Shown here piece after piece: positions 29,610 through 39,068 of a stretch of 64,000 nt of DNA. Position 1 is the stretch's first letter. The number at the start of each line of letters is the position of its first letter. Origin of the DNA: Enterococcus mediterraneensis (GTDB lineage: Bacteria; Bacillota; Bacilli; Lactobacillales; Enterococcaceae); assembly GCF_900604485.1 (NCBI RefSeq), contig NZ_UWOP01000001.1, forward strand, positions 598,501-662,500. Direction: 5' to 3'. The position numbers and the translations under genes are program-made. The notes under the pieces were generated by a model. That model searched no databases, was not told where the DNA came from, and saw only the letters and a program-made list of their open reading frames with translations.

Positions 29610-30065
29610 ATGGTTCGCACGAAGAAAATCTATCGCCAACACCTATTGCAAGGCGCTTTTCAATTGATCATAGAGCAAGGTTTCGAAAATTTTCATGCTC
29701 GTCATATCGCCAAAAAAATGTCCTGTTCAACACAGCCTATTTATCGTGAATTTCAGACCCTATTGGATTTTAAAGAAGCTGCCTGCGAGTATATTCTTGC
29801 CAAGGTAAAAGAAGAAGTCAAATTAGCAGAGACCACTTCTTCTACTCATTTGACCGATAATATCTGTCAATACGCAAAACGATCCCCACAAGAGTTCCAA
29901 CGTTTTTTCCTGATGGACGAACGCTGTCGAAAAGAAATCAAAAGTGCCGTGCTGAAGGATTTTAAAAAATTTCCATCATCCAATGGTCAAGAGGATTTCG
30001 AAACATTTTGGTATGCTACATTAGGTAAAGCCGCCGTAGAAAGTTACAAAAAACCAACTGCATAA
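29610..30065 (+). CDS. TetR/AcrR-family-like transcriptional regulator (short)
   Basis: The 151-residue protein has an N-terminal TetR-type HTH (QHLLQGAFQLIIEQGFENFHARHIAKKMSCSTQPIYREF, residues ~8-48) but a ligand domain shorter than usual for the family (about 100 residues instead of 130-150). The ATG at 29610 is preceded by GGAGGATC; the frame also reads from a few codons earlier without a better ribosome binding site. A perfect palindrome covers its promoter. The regulated partner is not evident: neighbours are rnjA and a convergent csp gene. Confidence 0.8.
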   Translation: MVRTKKIYRQHLLQGAFQLIIEQGFENFHARHIAKKMSCSTQPIYREFQTLLDFKEAACEYILAKVKEEVKLAETTSSTHLTDNICQYAKRSPQEFQRFFLMDERCRKEIKSAVLKDFKKFPSSNGQEDFETFWYATLGKAAVESYKKPTA

Positions 30066-30082
30066 TTCTAAAATCAAGAAAT

Positions 30083-30125
30083 AAAAAAGCATGACTCAGT
30101 GCGAGGCACTGGTCATGCTTTTTAA
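30083..30125. terminator. Bidirectional terminator
   Basis: AAAAAGCATGACTCAGTGC pairs with its near complement ending CATGCTTTTT, one mismatch, with A and T runs at both sides. Serves the regulator gene and the convergent csp gene. Confidence 0.9.
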
Positions 30126-30131
30126 CAACAA

Positions 30132-30332
30132 TTAAACTTTTTCAACGTTTGTTGCTTGTGGTCCGCGATCTGAATCTTCAACATCGAAAGTCACTGCTTG
30201 ACCTTCTTCTAATGTTTTGAATCCTTCGCCTTGGATTGCTGAGAAATGTACGAATACATCGCTGCCGTCTTCGCGAGAGATGAATCCGAAGCCTTTTTCT
30301 GCGTTAAACCATTTCACTGTTCCGTTTTCCAT
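30132..30332 (-). CDS. Cold shock protein, CspA family
   Basis: The 66-residue OB-fold protein has RNP1 KGFGFIS and RNP2 VFVHFSAI and binds single-stranded RNA as a chaperone. The start at 30332 follows AGGAGG. A small hairpin (GTGCT/AGCAC, 30349-30360) ends two bases before this ribosome binding site, which may tune translation with temperature. Confidence 0.96.
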   Translation of the reverse strand: MENGTVKWFNAEKGFGFISREDGSDVFVHFSAIQGEGFKTLEEGQAVTFDVEDSDRGPQATNVEKV

Positions 30333-30487
30333 AATAAAAAACCTCCTCGTGCTAAAGCACATTTTAATTGATTGTAACATTGCTCGCGTACGATAGAGGT
30401 GTAACTTAGTGTCCAACTTCTATTCCCAAACAAAATTACATAAATATTTTACACTTCCTGCTGATTTTTTGCAAGCTGTTACATCTT

Positions 30488-31165
30488 TCAGAGAAAACCT
30501 TCCTCCCGTAAACTGATATAGTTGTCATGTCCAGTGATGATATGGTCCAAAAGCTCGATTCCCATCATCTCGCCGCATTCCTTCAAACGCTGAGTAAAAT
30601 TCAGATCATTGTCTGACGGCTTGGGATTGCCGCTGGGATGATTATGGCAAACAATGATCCGTGCCGCACTGTATCTTACCGCCACGCGAAAGATCTCCCG
30701 GGGATGAGCAACGCTTTGATTCAGTGAGCCCTTGAATAGCGTCCGCTTATGGATGATCTCGTTTTTAGTATTTAAATACAAACAGATAAAATGTTCCTGC
30801 TGATGATCTTTTAATTCAGCAATCAGCTGATGCGCCAGATCGAAGCTGGTTTGGATCTTGCCAAGCTTTGGCTGCAGTGCCTTGTTGATCCGAAAGCCTA
30901 ACTCCATCGCCGCCTGTAATTCAACTGCTTTTATCCTTCCTACACCGCGAATCTGCATCAATTCGTCCAAACTGGCTGATTTCAGATCATAAAGACTGGG
31001 AAACTCTGATAAAATATGCCCCGCTACATCCAACACATGATAAGATTTGCTGCCGGTGCGCAACATGATCGCTAACAATTCTTGATCAGATAGTGCCGTT
31101 GCGCCATATTCTAACAAACGTTCTCGCGGCAATGAGCTTTTCGGTATCATCTGTTTTGCTTCCAT
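30488..31165 (-). CDS. radC: RadC family JAMM-domain protein
   Basis: The 225-residue protein has N-terminal helix-hairpin-helix elements (LMQIRGVGRIKAVELQAAMELG) and the C-terminal JAMM metalloprotease-like motif HNHPSGNPKPSDND. Despite the name, a role in DNA repair is not established. ATG at 31165 with AAGGAG. It is the last gene of a valS-folC-HAD-radC series, an order also seen in Bacillus. Confidence 0.94.
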   Translation of the reverse strand: MEAKQMIPKSSLPRERLLEYGATALSDQELLAIMLRTGSKSYHVLDVAGHILSEFPSLYDLKSASLDELMQIRGVGRIKAVELQAAMELGFRINKALQPKLGKIQTSFDLAHQLIAELKDHQQEHFICLYLNTKNEIIHKRTLFKGSLNQSVAHPREIFRVAVRYSAARIIVCHNHPSGNPKPSDNDLNFTQRLKECGEMMGIELLDHIITGHDNYISLREEGFL

Positions 31166-31217
31166 AATAAAACTCCTTTACGCTTTCTTTTAACAGATAC
31201 GCAAAGGAGTTCAGATT

Positions 31218-31889
31218 TTATTTATAAAATTTTTGTAGAAATGACGGTACTTCCAACAGACTTTCAGCGACTGCCAGTGTTTTTTGCTTCAAGCGTTCAT
31301 CCGGCGGCAGCAGATCCGGCACCATAATGACCGGGATCCCCGCCGCATGCGCCGCTAAAATCCCATTTTGGGAATCTTCCAAGATCACAAGATTTTCCTT
31401 TGGCGAACGCAGACGCTGATGAGCGATCTCGAAAATCTCCGGATCAGGTTTCGCCCGTTTAACATCTTCAAAAGAAATGATCTCGGAAAATTCATGAGTC
31501 AAATCAGAGACTTCCAACAGACGGTCGATCACTTTTCGTTGATTGCTGGAAGCGACAACACGCGGCAGTCCAGATTCATCCAGTATTGTAAGCAATTCAC
31601 GAACGCCGGGTTTTAGATTGGCTTGGCCGGCTTCAAACAATCGGATAGCTTCATCATAAGAATTTTGGATAAACGCTTGGACATATTCATCACCGAACTT
31701 TTCATCAAAAAGCTGATGATACCCTTCCCAGACTTCTTCGTCTGAAACACCTAAAAATTTCAAATACAGTTCTTTATCATAAGGAATCTTCATCTTATCA
31801 GCAATGACTTGTGTTGCTTGATAGTAAATCATTTCAGTGTCAAAAATCAGGCCGTCCATATCAAAAATAACTCCAGCTAACTTATTCAT
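31218..31889 (-). CDS. HAD hydrolase, beta-phosphoglucomutase-like
   Basis: The 223-residue protein has HAD motif I FDMDGLIFDTE, motif II VVASSNQ, motif III region KRAKPDPE and motif IV LEDSQNGILAA, with an alpha-helical cap typical of subfamily I. It could be a phosphatase of sugar phosphates or a phosphoglucomutase; the substrate is not deducible. Its start overlaps the folC end by 8 bases. Confidence 0.88.
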   Translation of the reverse strand: MNKLAGVIFDMDGLIFDTEMIYYQATQVIADKMKIPYDKELYLKFLGVSDEEVWEGYHQLFDEKFGDEYVQAFIQNSYDEAIRLFEAGQANLKPGVRELLTILDESGLPRVVASSNQRKVIDRLLEVSDLTHEFSEIISFEDVKRAKPDPEIFEIAHQRLRSPKENLVILEDSQNGILAAHAAGIPVIMVPDLLPPDERLKQKTLAVAESLLEVPSFLQKFYK

Positions 31890-33201
31890 CAGCGCCTCCC
31901 ATTTCTAATAGTAAATTACGTACATCCGAAACAAAATATAATGAACCGGTTATCAGCAATAAATCTTCATTGGTCATTTTTTCCAAGATTTCTGCTAAAC
32001 CAAACTGCCACAATGATACGATTGAGACACGTTCATCGCCGGGTACGACATAATTATCATTTAGGGCAATTGCCTTAGGATGATCGAATGTCGTCAAATA
32101 AATTCTGACTTTAGGGATCTCCAATAAAATATCCAGCATTTCTTCTACACTTTTAGTGGATAACGCTGAAAACAGAATGCTGACATGATACTCTTTAAAT
32201 TCAGATTTGATAGTATCGACCAATCGTCGTAAAGCATGGGGATTATGAGCGCCATCCAGCAAGATCAGCGGTTCACTGCTCAAGCGTTCCATTCTTGCCG
32301 GCCAAGTCGTATTTTTCAATCCATTGACGATCTCTTTGTTCTTCAGAGGAAGATGTTTCATTTCGCAGAAGAGTTCAAACAATTGGATAGCTAAACCAGC
32401 ATTTTCTGGTTGATGCACACCTACAAGCGGGGTCTTTAAGCCATTGCGTTTTCCGTGCTGGCTGGAATAATCAAAGACCTCTCCCCATTCTTCGTCGGCA
32501 TGTTGATACTGTACATGATAGTCTTCTCCCAAACGGTAGATCGGTGCATGTTCCTTTTGCGCCTTCTCTGCGATCACTGTCAACGCTTCTTCTGGAATAT
32601 TGCCAGTAACGACGGGGATCCCCTCTTTGATGATCCCGGCTTTTTGTGCGGCGATTTCTACCAGCGTATTTCCCAGCATATCCATGTGATCCATACCGAT
32701 CGTTGTGATCCCTGTTAAAACAGGCGAAACGACATTAGTAGAATCCCATAAACCGCCGATCCCTACTTCGATGACTGCGACATCAACTTTTTTTTCATAA
32801 AAATAATCAAATCCTATAGCGGTGATCAGTTCAAATTCCGTGATATCCCCTAAACCCGCTTGTTGATTGATTTCTTCCACTAAAGGCTGATATTTATTTA
32901 CATAGTAGACCAGATCCTCATCAGAAATAAACTGACGATTGATTTGGATCCGCTCATTGAAACTCACGATAAAAGGAGACGTAAATGTGCCTACCGTCAA
33001 ACCGGCTTCTTCTAACATGCTCCGCAAATAACTGACGGTCGAACCTTTGCCGTTGGTACCAGCAATATGGATCACTGTCAGTTTTTTTTCAGGATGTCCT
33101 ACACGATCCAGCAGCGCATTGACTCTCTCCAAGCCAGGACGCGTTCCATTCATTAATCGATCGTGGATCCAAGCGATTGCTTCTTCTCCGGTTTTGACCA
33201 T
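31882..33201 (-). CDS. folC: Folylpolyglutamate synthase / dihydrofolate synthase
   Basis: The 439-residue ATP-dependent ligase adds glutamates to folates. The P-loop is HIAGTNGKGSTVSYL, followed by TFTSPFIVSFNERIQ and the Mur-ligase-like central motif GIGGLWDSTNVV; the C-terminal domain has LDGAHNPHALRRL. The ATG at 33201 follows GAGGTGG. It is downstream of valS, as in Bacillus, but a large hairpin lies between the two, so cotranscription is uncertain. Confidence 0.95.
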   Translation of the reverse strand: MVKTGEEAIAWIHDRLMNGTRPGLERVNALLDRVGHPEKKLTVIHIAGTNGKGSTVSYLRSMLEEAGLTVGTFTSPFIVSFNERIQINRQFISDEDLVYYVNKYQPLVEEINQQAGLGDITEFELITAIGFDYFYEKKVDVAVIEVGIGGLWDSTNVVSPVLTGITTIGMDHMDMLGNTLVEIAAQKAGIIKEGIPVVTGNIPEEALTVIAEKAQKEHAPIYRLGEDYHVQYQHADEEWGEVFDYSSQHGKRNGLKTPLVGVHQPENAGLAIQLFELFCEMKHLPLKNKEIVNGLKNTTWPARMERLSSEPLILLDGAHNPHALRRLVDTIKSEFKEYHVSILFSALSTKSVEEMLDILLEIPKVRIYLTTFDHPKAIALNDNYVVPGDERVSIVSLWQFGLAEILEKMTNEDLLLITGSLYFVSDVRNLLLEMGGADE

Positions 33202-33317
33202 TTTCCCACCTCATTCAGTAATTTATACACAAGTCAATTATAACAAACTTCCAGTGCAAAACCAGAAAAAGCGCTAGGAAAACGTTTCTCTCAGCTCATT
33301 AACTTTTATAAAAAGAA

Positions 33318-33392
33318 AAAAAGAGGCAGCAATAAAGCTCGGAACGATCTTAACAGAAATACGTTCGATAGCTTTATTGATAACCTCTTTAT
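33318..33392 (-). terminator. Long-arm terminator of valS
   Basis: Interrupted arms AAAGAGG..CAATAAAGCT..AACGAT and TTCGATAGCTTTATTG..CCTCTTT form a stem of more than 20 bp, followed on the minus strand by seven T. Unusually long for an intrinsic terminator. Confidence 0.75.
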
Positions 33393-33417
33393 TAATGTCT
33401 TACTGACTTCTTACTAT

Positions 33418-36060
33418 TTAGCTGATCGTCCGTAATTGTTGGATACGTTCCTGGACAGCTTGTTGTTTTTCAAGGTAGCCTTTTTCTTTTTCTCGTTCTT
33501 GTTGAACGACTTCTTCCGGTGCATTGGCAACAAAACGTTCATTTGCCAATTTACCTTGGACCCGTTTGACTTCTTTGGTCCATTTATCCAATTCTTTTTC
33601 CAAACGAGTGATCTCTTCTTTGATATCGATCAGCCCTGCTAATGGCAGATAGATGGTTGCGCCGGTCAAGACAGCGGACATCGCTAATTCCGGTGCTTCC
33701 AGATCTTCAGCGATCACTAATTCTTCCGGATTGCAGAAGCGTTCGATATAGTTTTTATTTTCGATCAAGAAGGTGTTGATGGCAGCATCACTGGTTTGGA
33801 TCAACAATGTGATTTGTTTTGACAACGGCGCATTCACTTCTGAACGAATATTGCGGACAGAACGGATCAATTCTTTCAGAACTTCCATCCCTTTTGCCGC
33901 TGATTCGTCAGTAAATTCAGGACGAACTGCTGGATATTCAGCAACTACTAAAGATTTTCCTTCATGAGGGATCTTGCTCCAGATCTCTTCTGTCACAAAC
34001 GGCATGATTGGATGCAACAGACGCAAGATTTGATCCAATGTATGGACAAGGATGCTCTTATTCGTCGTTTTCGCTGCTTCGTCGTCCCCGTAAAGGACTT
34101 CTTTACTCATTTCGATATACCAGTCACAGAAATCATCCCAGATGAAGTTGTACAGTTGGCGGCCGGCTTCACCAAATTCGAAACGATCAAACAGATCAGT
34201 AACTTTTTCGATAGTTTCATTCAAGCGGGTCAAGATCCAACGATCTGCCACTGTTTTGTCACCGGAAAGATCGATATCGTCATAGGTCATACCTTCCACA
34301 TTCATCAATACAAAGCGGGAAGCGTTCCAGATCTTATTGATGAAATTCCAAGCAGCATCCATTTTTTCATAGCTGAAACGAACGTCTTGTCCTGGAGCAG
34401 AACCGTTTGACAAGAACCAGCGCAATGCGTCGGCACCGTATTTTTCGATGACTTCCATCGGATCGATCCCGTTACCAAGGGATTTACTCATTTTGCGTCC
34501 TTGTTCATCACGGATCAGGCCATGGATCAAGACATTTTCAAATGGCCGTTCGCCGGTAAATTCCAAACTTTGGAAGATCATACGGCTGACCCAGAAGAAA
34601 ATAATATCATAGCCGGTCACCAATGTGCTGGTTGGGAAATAGCGTTTGAAATCTTCGCTGTCGGTATCCGGCCAGCCCATTGTTGAAAATGGCCATAAAG
34701 CAGAACTGAACCAAGTATCCAGCACATCAGGATCTTGCTGCCAGTTTTCGCTGTCTTCCGGTGCTTCCATACCTACATACATTTCGCCGGTTTCTTTGTG
34801 ATACCAAGCTGGGATCTGATGTCCCCACCATAATTGACGGGAAATTACCCAATCGTGGACATTTTCCATCCAACGCAAGAAGGTTTGATCAAAGCGTGGC
34901 GGGAAGAATTCTACGGCATTGTCAGTACCTTGATTGTCGATAGATTGTTTGGCCAATGGAGCCATTTTGACAAACCATTGCGTAGATAACCGCGGTTCTA
35001 CTACGACACCAGTCCGTTCCGAGTGCCCAACACTGTGGACCATCGTTTCGATCTTGACCAAACGTCCCAACTCTTTTAAGTCGCTAACAATCGCTTTGCG
35101 AGCGGCAAAACGATCCATTCCCGCATATTTTCCAGCCAGATCATTCATCGTACCATCATCATTCATCACATTGACCCGCGGCAAGTCATGACGATTGCCT
35201 ACTTCAAAGTCATTTGGGTCATGAGCCGGTGTGATTTTCACAACACCGGTACCAAATTCCCGATCAACATATTCATCGGCGATGACTGGAATCTCTTTAT
35301 TGACCAATGGCAAAATAACCATTTTACCGATCAGATGTTTATAACGATCATCTTCCGGATGCACAGCGACCGCGGTATCTCCTAACATGGTTTCCGGACG
35401 AGTCGTCGCGATCTCTACTTCGCCGGAGCCGTCTGCCAATTGATAGGTCATGTGGTAAAAAGCACCTTCGATATCTTTGTGGATCACTTCGATATCAGAT
35501 AACGCAGTGCGGGCTTGCGGATCCCAGTTGATGATGTATTCGCCGCGGTAGATCAAACCTTTTTCAAACAATGTCACAAAGACTTTGCGGACCGCTTTTG
35601 ACAAGCCGTCATCCAGCGTGAAACGTTCTCGAGAATAGTCTAATGAAAGACCTAATTTTGCCCATTGTTCACGGATATGGCCGGCGTATTCTTCTTTCCA
35701 TTCCCACACTTGATCGACAAATTTTTCCCGACCAAGGTCATAACGAGAAATTCCTTGTTCCCGCAATTTTTCTTCGACTTTTGCTTGAGTCGCGATCCCG
35801 GCATGGTCCATTCCTGGCAGCCATAATGTATCATAGCCTTGCATCCGTTTTTGACGGATCAGCATGTCTTGTAATGTCGTATCCCATGCATGACCTAAAT
35901 GCAGTTTCCCAGTGACATTTGGGGGCGGGATCACGATTGAGTATGGTTTGGCTTTCTTATCGCCATTAGGTTTGAACAAGTCTTCTTCCAGCCAATGCTG
36001 ATAGCGGCCGGCTTCGACTTCTTGGGGATTATACTTGGTTGACAAATTATTCTCCGACAT
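33418..36060 (-). CDS. valS: Valyl-tRNA synthetase
   Basis: The 880-residue class I enzyme charges tRNA-Val. HIGH-type motif [13 protein letters not shown] and KMSKS motif [11 protein letters not shown] are present, with the editing domain between them ([17 protein letters not shown]) and a C-terminal coiled coil ([23 protein letters not shown]). Expression is under a T-box leader. ATG at 36060 with AGGAGGA. Confidence 0.97.
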   Translation of the reverse strand: MSENNLSTKYNPQEVEAGRYQHWLEEDLFKPNGDKKAKPYSIVIPPPNVTGKLHLGHAWDTTLQDMLIRQKRMQGYDTLWLPGMDHAGIATQAKVEEKLREQGISRYDLGREKFVDQVWEWKEEYAGHIREQWAKLGLSLDYSRERFTLDDGLSKAVRKVFVTLFEKGLIYRGEYIINWDPQARTALSDIEVIHKDIEGAFYHMTYQLADGSGEVEIATTRPETMLGDTAVAVHPEDDRYKHLIGKMVILPLVNKEIPVIADEYVDREFGTGVVKITPAHDPNDFEVGNRHDLPRVNVMNDDGTMNDLAGKYAGMDRFAARKAIVSDLKELGRLVKIETMVHSVGHSERTGVVVEPRLSTQWFVKMAPLAKQSIDNQGTDNAVEFFPPRFDQTFLRWMENVHDWVISRQLWWGHQIPAWYHKETGEMYVGMEAPEDSENWQQDPDVLDTWFSSALWPFSTMGWPDTDSEDFKRYFPTSTLVTGYDIIFFWVSRMIFQSLEFTGERPFENVLIHGLIRDEQGRKMSKSLGNGIDPMEVIEKYGADALRWFLSNGSAPGQDVRFSYEKMDAAWNFINKIWNASRFVLMNVEGMTYDDIDLSGDKTVADRWILTRLNETIEKVTDLFDRFEFGEAGRQLYNFIWDDFCDWYIEMSKEVLYGDDEAAKTTNKSILVHTLDQILRLLHPIMPFVTEEIWSKIPHEGKSLVVAEYPAVRPEFTDESAAKGMEVLKELIRSVRNIRSEVNAPLSKQITLLIQTSDAAINTFLIENKNYIERFCNPEELVIAEDLEAPELAMSAVLTGATIYLPLAGLIDIKEEITRLEKELDKWTKEVKRVQGKLANERFVANAPEEVVQQEREKEKGYLEKQQAVQERIQQLRTIS

Positions 36061-36115
36061 TTCGATTCCTCCTGAATAATATTTTTCCGCTTACCAATGA
36101 TCTAGGCGAAAAATT

Positions 36116-36365
36116 TTTTATAAAATAAAAACGCCCTAAAATGCGAATGCATTTTTAGGACGTAAATTACGCGGTACCACCTAAATTGTAGCAGATTGCT
36201 ACCTCTTGGAGTGAGTTAACGGTCACTAAGCGTTCGATCCTACATTCTCTTCAGATCAAAGACTCCCAAGCTACCTTCACTCTCTTTTCGTAAAAGTCTT
36301 TCAGCAATTGACTTTCTCTCTAAAACGTTCAGCAGAGCTACTCCTCTTGATCTTCGTCATGGCTT
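36116..36365 (-). promoter_or_regulatory. T-box riboswitch of valS
   Basis: On the minus strand the conserved T-box AGGTGGTACCGCG (36170-36182) is followed by a terminator with arms ACGTCCTAAAAATGC/GCATTTTAGGGCGT (36131-36163) and a T run. Stem I upstream has the AGTA/GAA bulge pattern; GTA (36272-36274), four bases from GAA, is the likely valine specifier codon. Uncharged tRNA-Val would stabilise the antiterminator and let transcription continue into valS. Confidence 0.93.
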
Positions 36366-36394
36366 ATTCTACAATGAAGTTTTTTGAAAGTCAA

Positions 36395-36886
36395 TCAGAT
36401 TAACGATCGAGCAGCCGCAAGCGCTTGTTCATAGTCAGGTTCTTGTGAAATATCTGGTACGATTTCAGTGTAGCGGATGATCCCTTCTGCATCTAAAACA
36501 AAGATCGTTCGAGCAAAATGACCAAAATCAGGGACCCAAATATTATAGATCTTTCCAAAAGAATTCTCAGGATCATGAAGCATCAGCATATCAATGCCTT
36601 CTTGACCGCACCAATTTGCCTGTTCTTCTTTTGTATTATTTGAGATCGTCGCAAAATTAAGACCGCTGACTTGGCTGGCTTCTTGGTTGAACCGTTTTGT
36701 CTGCAGCGCACATACTCGCGTATCGATATCAGGCACGATACTCAAAATCGTTGGTTTTCCTAAAAACTCTTGCAAGGAATGTTGTTGGTCTTGCAAATCT
36801 TTCAACACAAAATCAGGTGCTTTTTCGCCGACTTTCAATTGTTCGCCAGGGACATCATAAATATTACCTTTTCTTGTTACTTTCAA
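36395..36886 (-). CDS. tpx: Thiol peroxidase, 2-Cys peroxiredoxin (TTG start)
   Basis: The 163-residue enzyme reduces hydroperoxides. It has the Tpx N-terminus KVTRKGNIYDVPGEQLKVGEKAPDF, the peroxidatic Cys in DTRVCALQTKRF and the resolving Cys in ANWCGQEG. I place the start at a TTG (36886), with AAAGGAGG upstream, because this matches the family length; the upstream in-frame ATG would add 20 unrelated residues. It follows rex with little space, so both may be cotranscribed. Confidence 0.92.
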   Translation of the reverse strand: MKVTRKGNIYDVPGEQLKVGEKAPDFVLKDLQDQQHSLQEFLGKPTILSIVPDIDTRVCALQTKRFNQEASQVSGLNFATISNNTKEEQANWCGQEGIDMLMLHDPENSFGKIYNIWVPDFGHFARTIFVLDAEGIIRYTEIVPDISQEPDYEQALAAARSLI

Positions 36887-36955
36887 TTCAGTAATTCCCT
36901 CCTTTGGATATTCTATTAGTATAGTCAACAACATTCCAAAGGACAAAGAACTTGC

Positions 36956-37615
36956 CTATATGCTGATTTTAGCTTGCCGATAGTTTTGATCGAAAAAAAT
37001 CAATGTTTGGAGTTCGGTGGTCAGGTCGATATATTGGACATGAACATTGGCCGGCACTTCAACACGATCCGGAGCAAAATTCAAGATAGCTGTCACACCG
37101 GATGCCACAATCTTATCCACCGCTTTTTGCGAATATTGGCTGGGAACAGTAGAGATCGCAACCGTGATCTTATTTTCTTTCACGACATCTGACAGCTCTT
37201 GGATATCATAGACATAATGCCCTTCCACCTCTTTGCCGATAATAGACGGATCGTTATCGAAGACGCTGATGATATTCAAATTATCATTACGGCGGAAATT
37301 ATTCTTCGCTAATGCTTTGCCTAAATTTCCAAATCCGATCAGCGCGATCCTTTTTTCATCTTGTGCATCTAAGATATGGTTGAATACTTCGATCAAGTAC
37401 GCGACGTCATATCCATAGCCGCTGCGGCCTAATTCACCGATATGAGAAAAATCTCTGCGGATCGTCGCTGAAGGGACTTGTGTGATCTCGCTGAAGCCTT
37501 TCGACTTGATTCTGGTGATCTCCGCGTTTTGCAGCATTTTCAAATATCTAAGGTATAGAGGCAATCGCTTGGCGGTAGCTTTGGGGATCGCTTCTAACTT
37601 TGTTTTTTTCACCAT
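36956..37615 (-). CDS. rex: Redox-sensing transcriptional repressor Rex
   Basis: The 219-residue repressor senses the NADH/NAD+ ratio. The N-terminal winged helix (RLPLYLRYLKML through SATIRRDFSHIGELGRSGYGYDV) binds DNA and the Rossmann domain (IALIGFGNLGKAL) binds NADH. A Rex operator lies 13 bases upstream of its start codon, so autoregulation is likely. Confidence 0.96.
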   Translation of the reverse strand: MVKKTKLEAIPKATAKRLPLYLRYLKMLQNAEITRIKSKGFSEITQVPSATIRRDFSHIGELGRSGYGYDVAYLIEVFNHILDAQDEKRIALIGFGNLGKALAKNNFRRNDNLNIISVFDNDPSIIGKEVEGHYVYDIQELSDVVKENKITVAISTVPSQYSQKAVDKIVASGVTAILNFAPDRVEVPANVHVQYIDLTTELQTLIFFDQNYRQAKISI

Positions 37616-37627
37616 ATTGGTTCTCCT

Positions 37628-37645
37628 TTGTTAAATATTTCACAT
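37628..37645. promoter_or_regulatory. Rex operator in front of rex
   Basis: TTGTTAAATATTTCACAT differs from the palindromic Rex consensus TTGTGAAATATTTCACAA at two positions. It abuts the Shine-Dalgarno of rex, downstream of any plausible promoter, which suggests a roadblock type of autorepression. Confidence 0.82.
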
Positions 37646-37732
37646 TTAAAGTTTAGCACGGGGACTTGTCTCCTGCAAGCGTTTCAGCAAAATACCTGGA
37701 ATAATTAAAATGCACGGAAAAACAACTGTGAA

Positions 37733-37807
37733 AAAACAGCCGAAAGACAGAAACAATTCTAACTGCACATACGCATCGAGAATGTTTCATGGTCTTTCGA
37801 CTGTTTT
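37733..37807 (-). terminator. Long-arm terminator of thiI
   Basis: Arms AAAACAGCCGAAAGAC..GAAACAATTCT (37733-37760) and AGAATGTTTCATGGTCTTTCG..CTGTTTT (37779-37807) form about 27 bp with small bulges around an 18-nt loop, followed by a T run on the minus strand. Confidence 0.78.
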
Positions 37808-37850
37808 GATGGATATTGAATAGTCCTAGCCTGACTATCAGAAATTTTTG

Positions 37851-39056
37851 TTATAGCAGATCATCAAACTCCGATACAGCTTTATTTTCTGTCCGGATCT
37901 CTTCGATCTTCAGATTCTCTAAAGCCCGCTGCATCATCCCTTCGATATCCAAGCGTTCTTCATATTGTTGGACTTTATCCAACCGCGGACGTGTTTTAGG
38001 CTGTGGCGGCGCAAAAATCGTACAGCAGTCTTCAAAAGGCTGGATTGCCAATTCAAAGGTATCGATCTGTTGGGCGATTTCAATGATCTCCAGTTTATCC
38101 ATCGTCACTACCGGCCGGATGATCGGCGTTGTCGTTACTTCGTTGATCGCCACCATGCTTTGTAATGTTTGAGAAGCTACCTGTCCCAGCGACTCACCAT
38201 TGATGATCACTAGACCATGGCGCATTTCTCTTATCGCGTCTGTCAAACGCAGCATCATCCGCCGTGTCAATGTCATCCAATAGCCTTGCGGTACATGGCG
38301 TTTGATTTCTTCTTGGACTTCAGTAAAAGGTACTTCGATAAATTGGATGCTTCCTACATAAGGCATCAATTTTCTCGTCAGATCTTTGGCTTTTTTCAAG
38401 GCTTGCTCGCTAGTATAAGGCGGGCTGGCGAAATGAACGGCTTCGATTTCTACCCCCCGCTTCATAGCAAGGTATCCGGCCACTGGCGAATCGATCCCGC
38501 CAGAAAGCATCAGCATGCCGCGTCCGCTGGTTCCCACCGGCAGTCCGCCGGCACCTTTGATGGTCTCATAAGAAAGATAAGCGCCGTCACGACGGATCTC
38601 CACCCGCAGATTGATATCTGGCTTTTTCATTTGGACTTGAATATCAGGAAAAAGATCGAAGACACTGTTTCCTAGTGTTTGATTCAGCTCATTGCTGTCC
38701 AATTCAAAATCATGATCGCTGCGTTTTGCAGTGATTTTGAAGGTTTCTTTTCCCGTATAGATTTCTTTCATCACTGATTGAACGGCTGCTTTCAAGACTT
38801 CCACATTTTTTTCCACTTGGATACTTGGAGAAAAATTTTGGATCCCGAAAACTTTTTGCAGTTTAGGGATGATTTGTTCACTGTCTGCACCATTCAGCAA
38901 AAGATGCATCCGATCACGGTCTGCATGGATCTTCACCTCAGGAAACTCCGCCAATGTTCTGCGGACATTTTCCGCCAGCTGTATGATGAAGCTTTTGCGG
39001 TTTTTGCCTTTTGTAGACAATTCCCCGTAACGCACCATTATTTCTGTATATTTCAC
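37851..39056 (-). CDS. thiI: tRNA 4-thiouridine synthetase ThiI (without rhodanese domain)
   Basis: The 401-residue enzyme thiolates U8 of tRNA and can supply sulfur for thiamine. It has the ferredoxin-like/THUMP N-terminus and the PP-loop adenylation motif [13 protein letters not shown], with a conserved Cys pair in EDCCTIFAP. It lacks the C-terminal rhodanese domain of the E. coli protein, as in Bacillus, where a dedicated cysteine desulfurase passes the sulfur directly. That desulfurase is the upstream gene, 12 bases away. Start codon GTG with AAGGAG. Confidence 0.95.
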   Translation of the reverse strand: MKYTEIMVRYGELSTKGKNRKSFIIQLAENVRRTLAEFPEVKIHADRDRMHLLLNGADSEQIIPKLQKVFGIQNFSPSIQVEKNVEVLKAAVQSVMKEIYTGKETFKITAKRSDHDFELDSNELNQTLGNSVFDLFPDIQVQMKKPDINLRVEIRRDGAYLSYETIKGAGGLPVGTSGRGMLMLSGGIDSPVAGYLAMKRGVEIEAVHFASPPYTSEQALKKAKDLTRKLMPYVGSIQFIEVPFTEVQEEIKRHVPQGYWMTLTRRMMLRLTDAIREMRHGLVIINGESLGQVASQTLQSMVAINEVTTTPIIRPVVTMDKLEIIEIAQQIDTFELAIQPFEDCCTIFAPPQPKTRPRLDKVQQYEERLDIEGMMQRALENLKIEEIRTENKAVSEFDDLL

Positions 39057-39068
39057 AATGTAAGCTCC

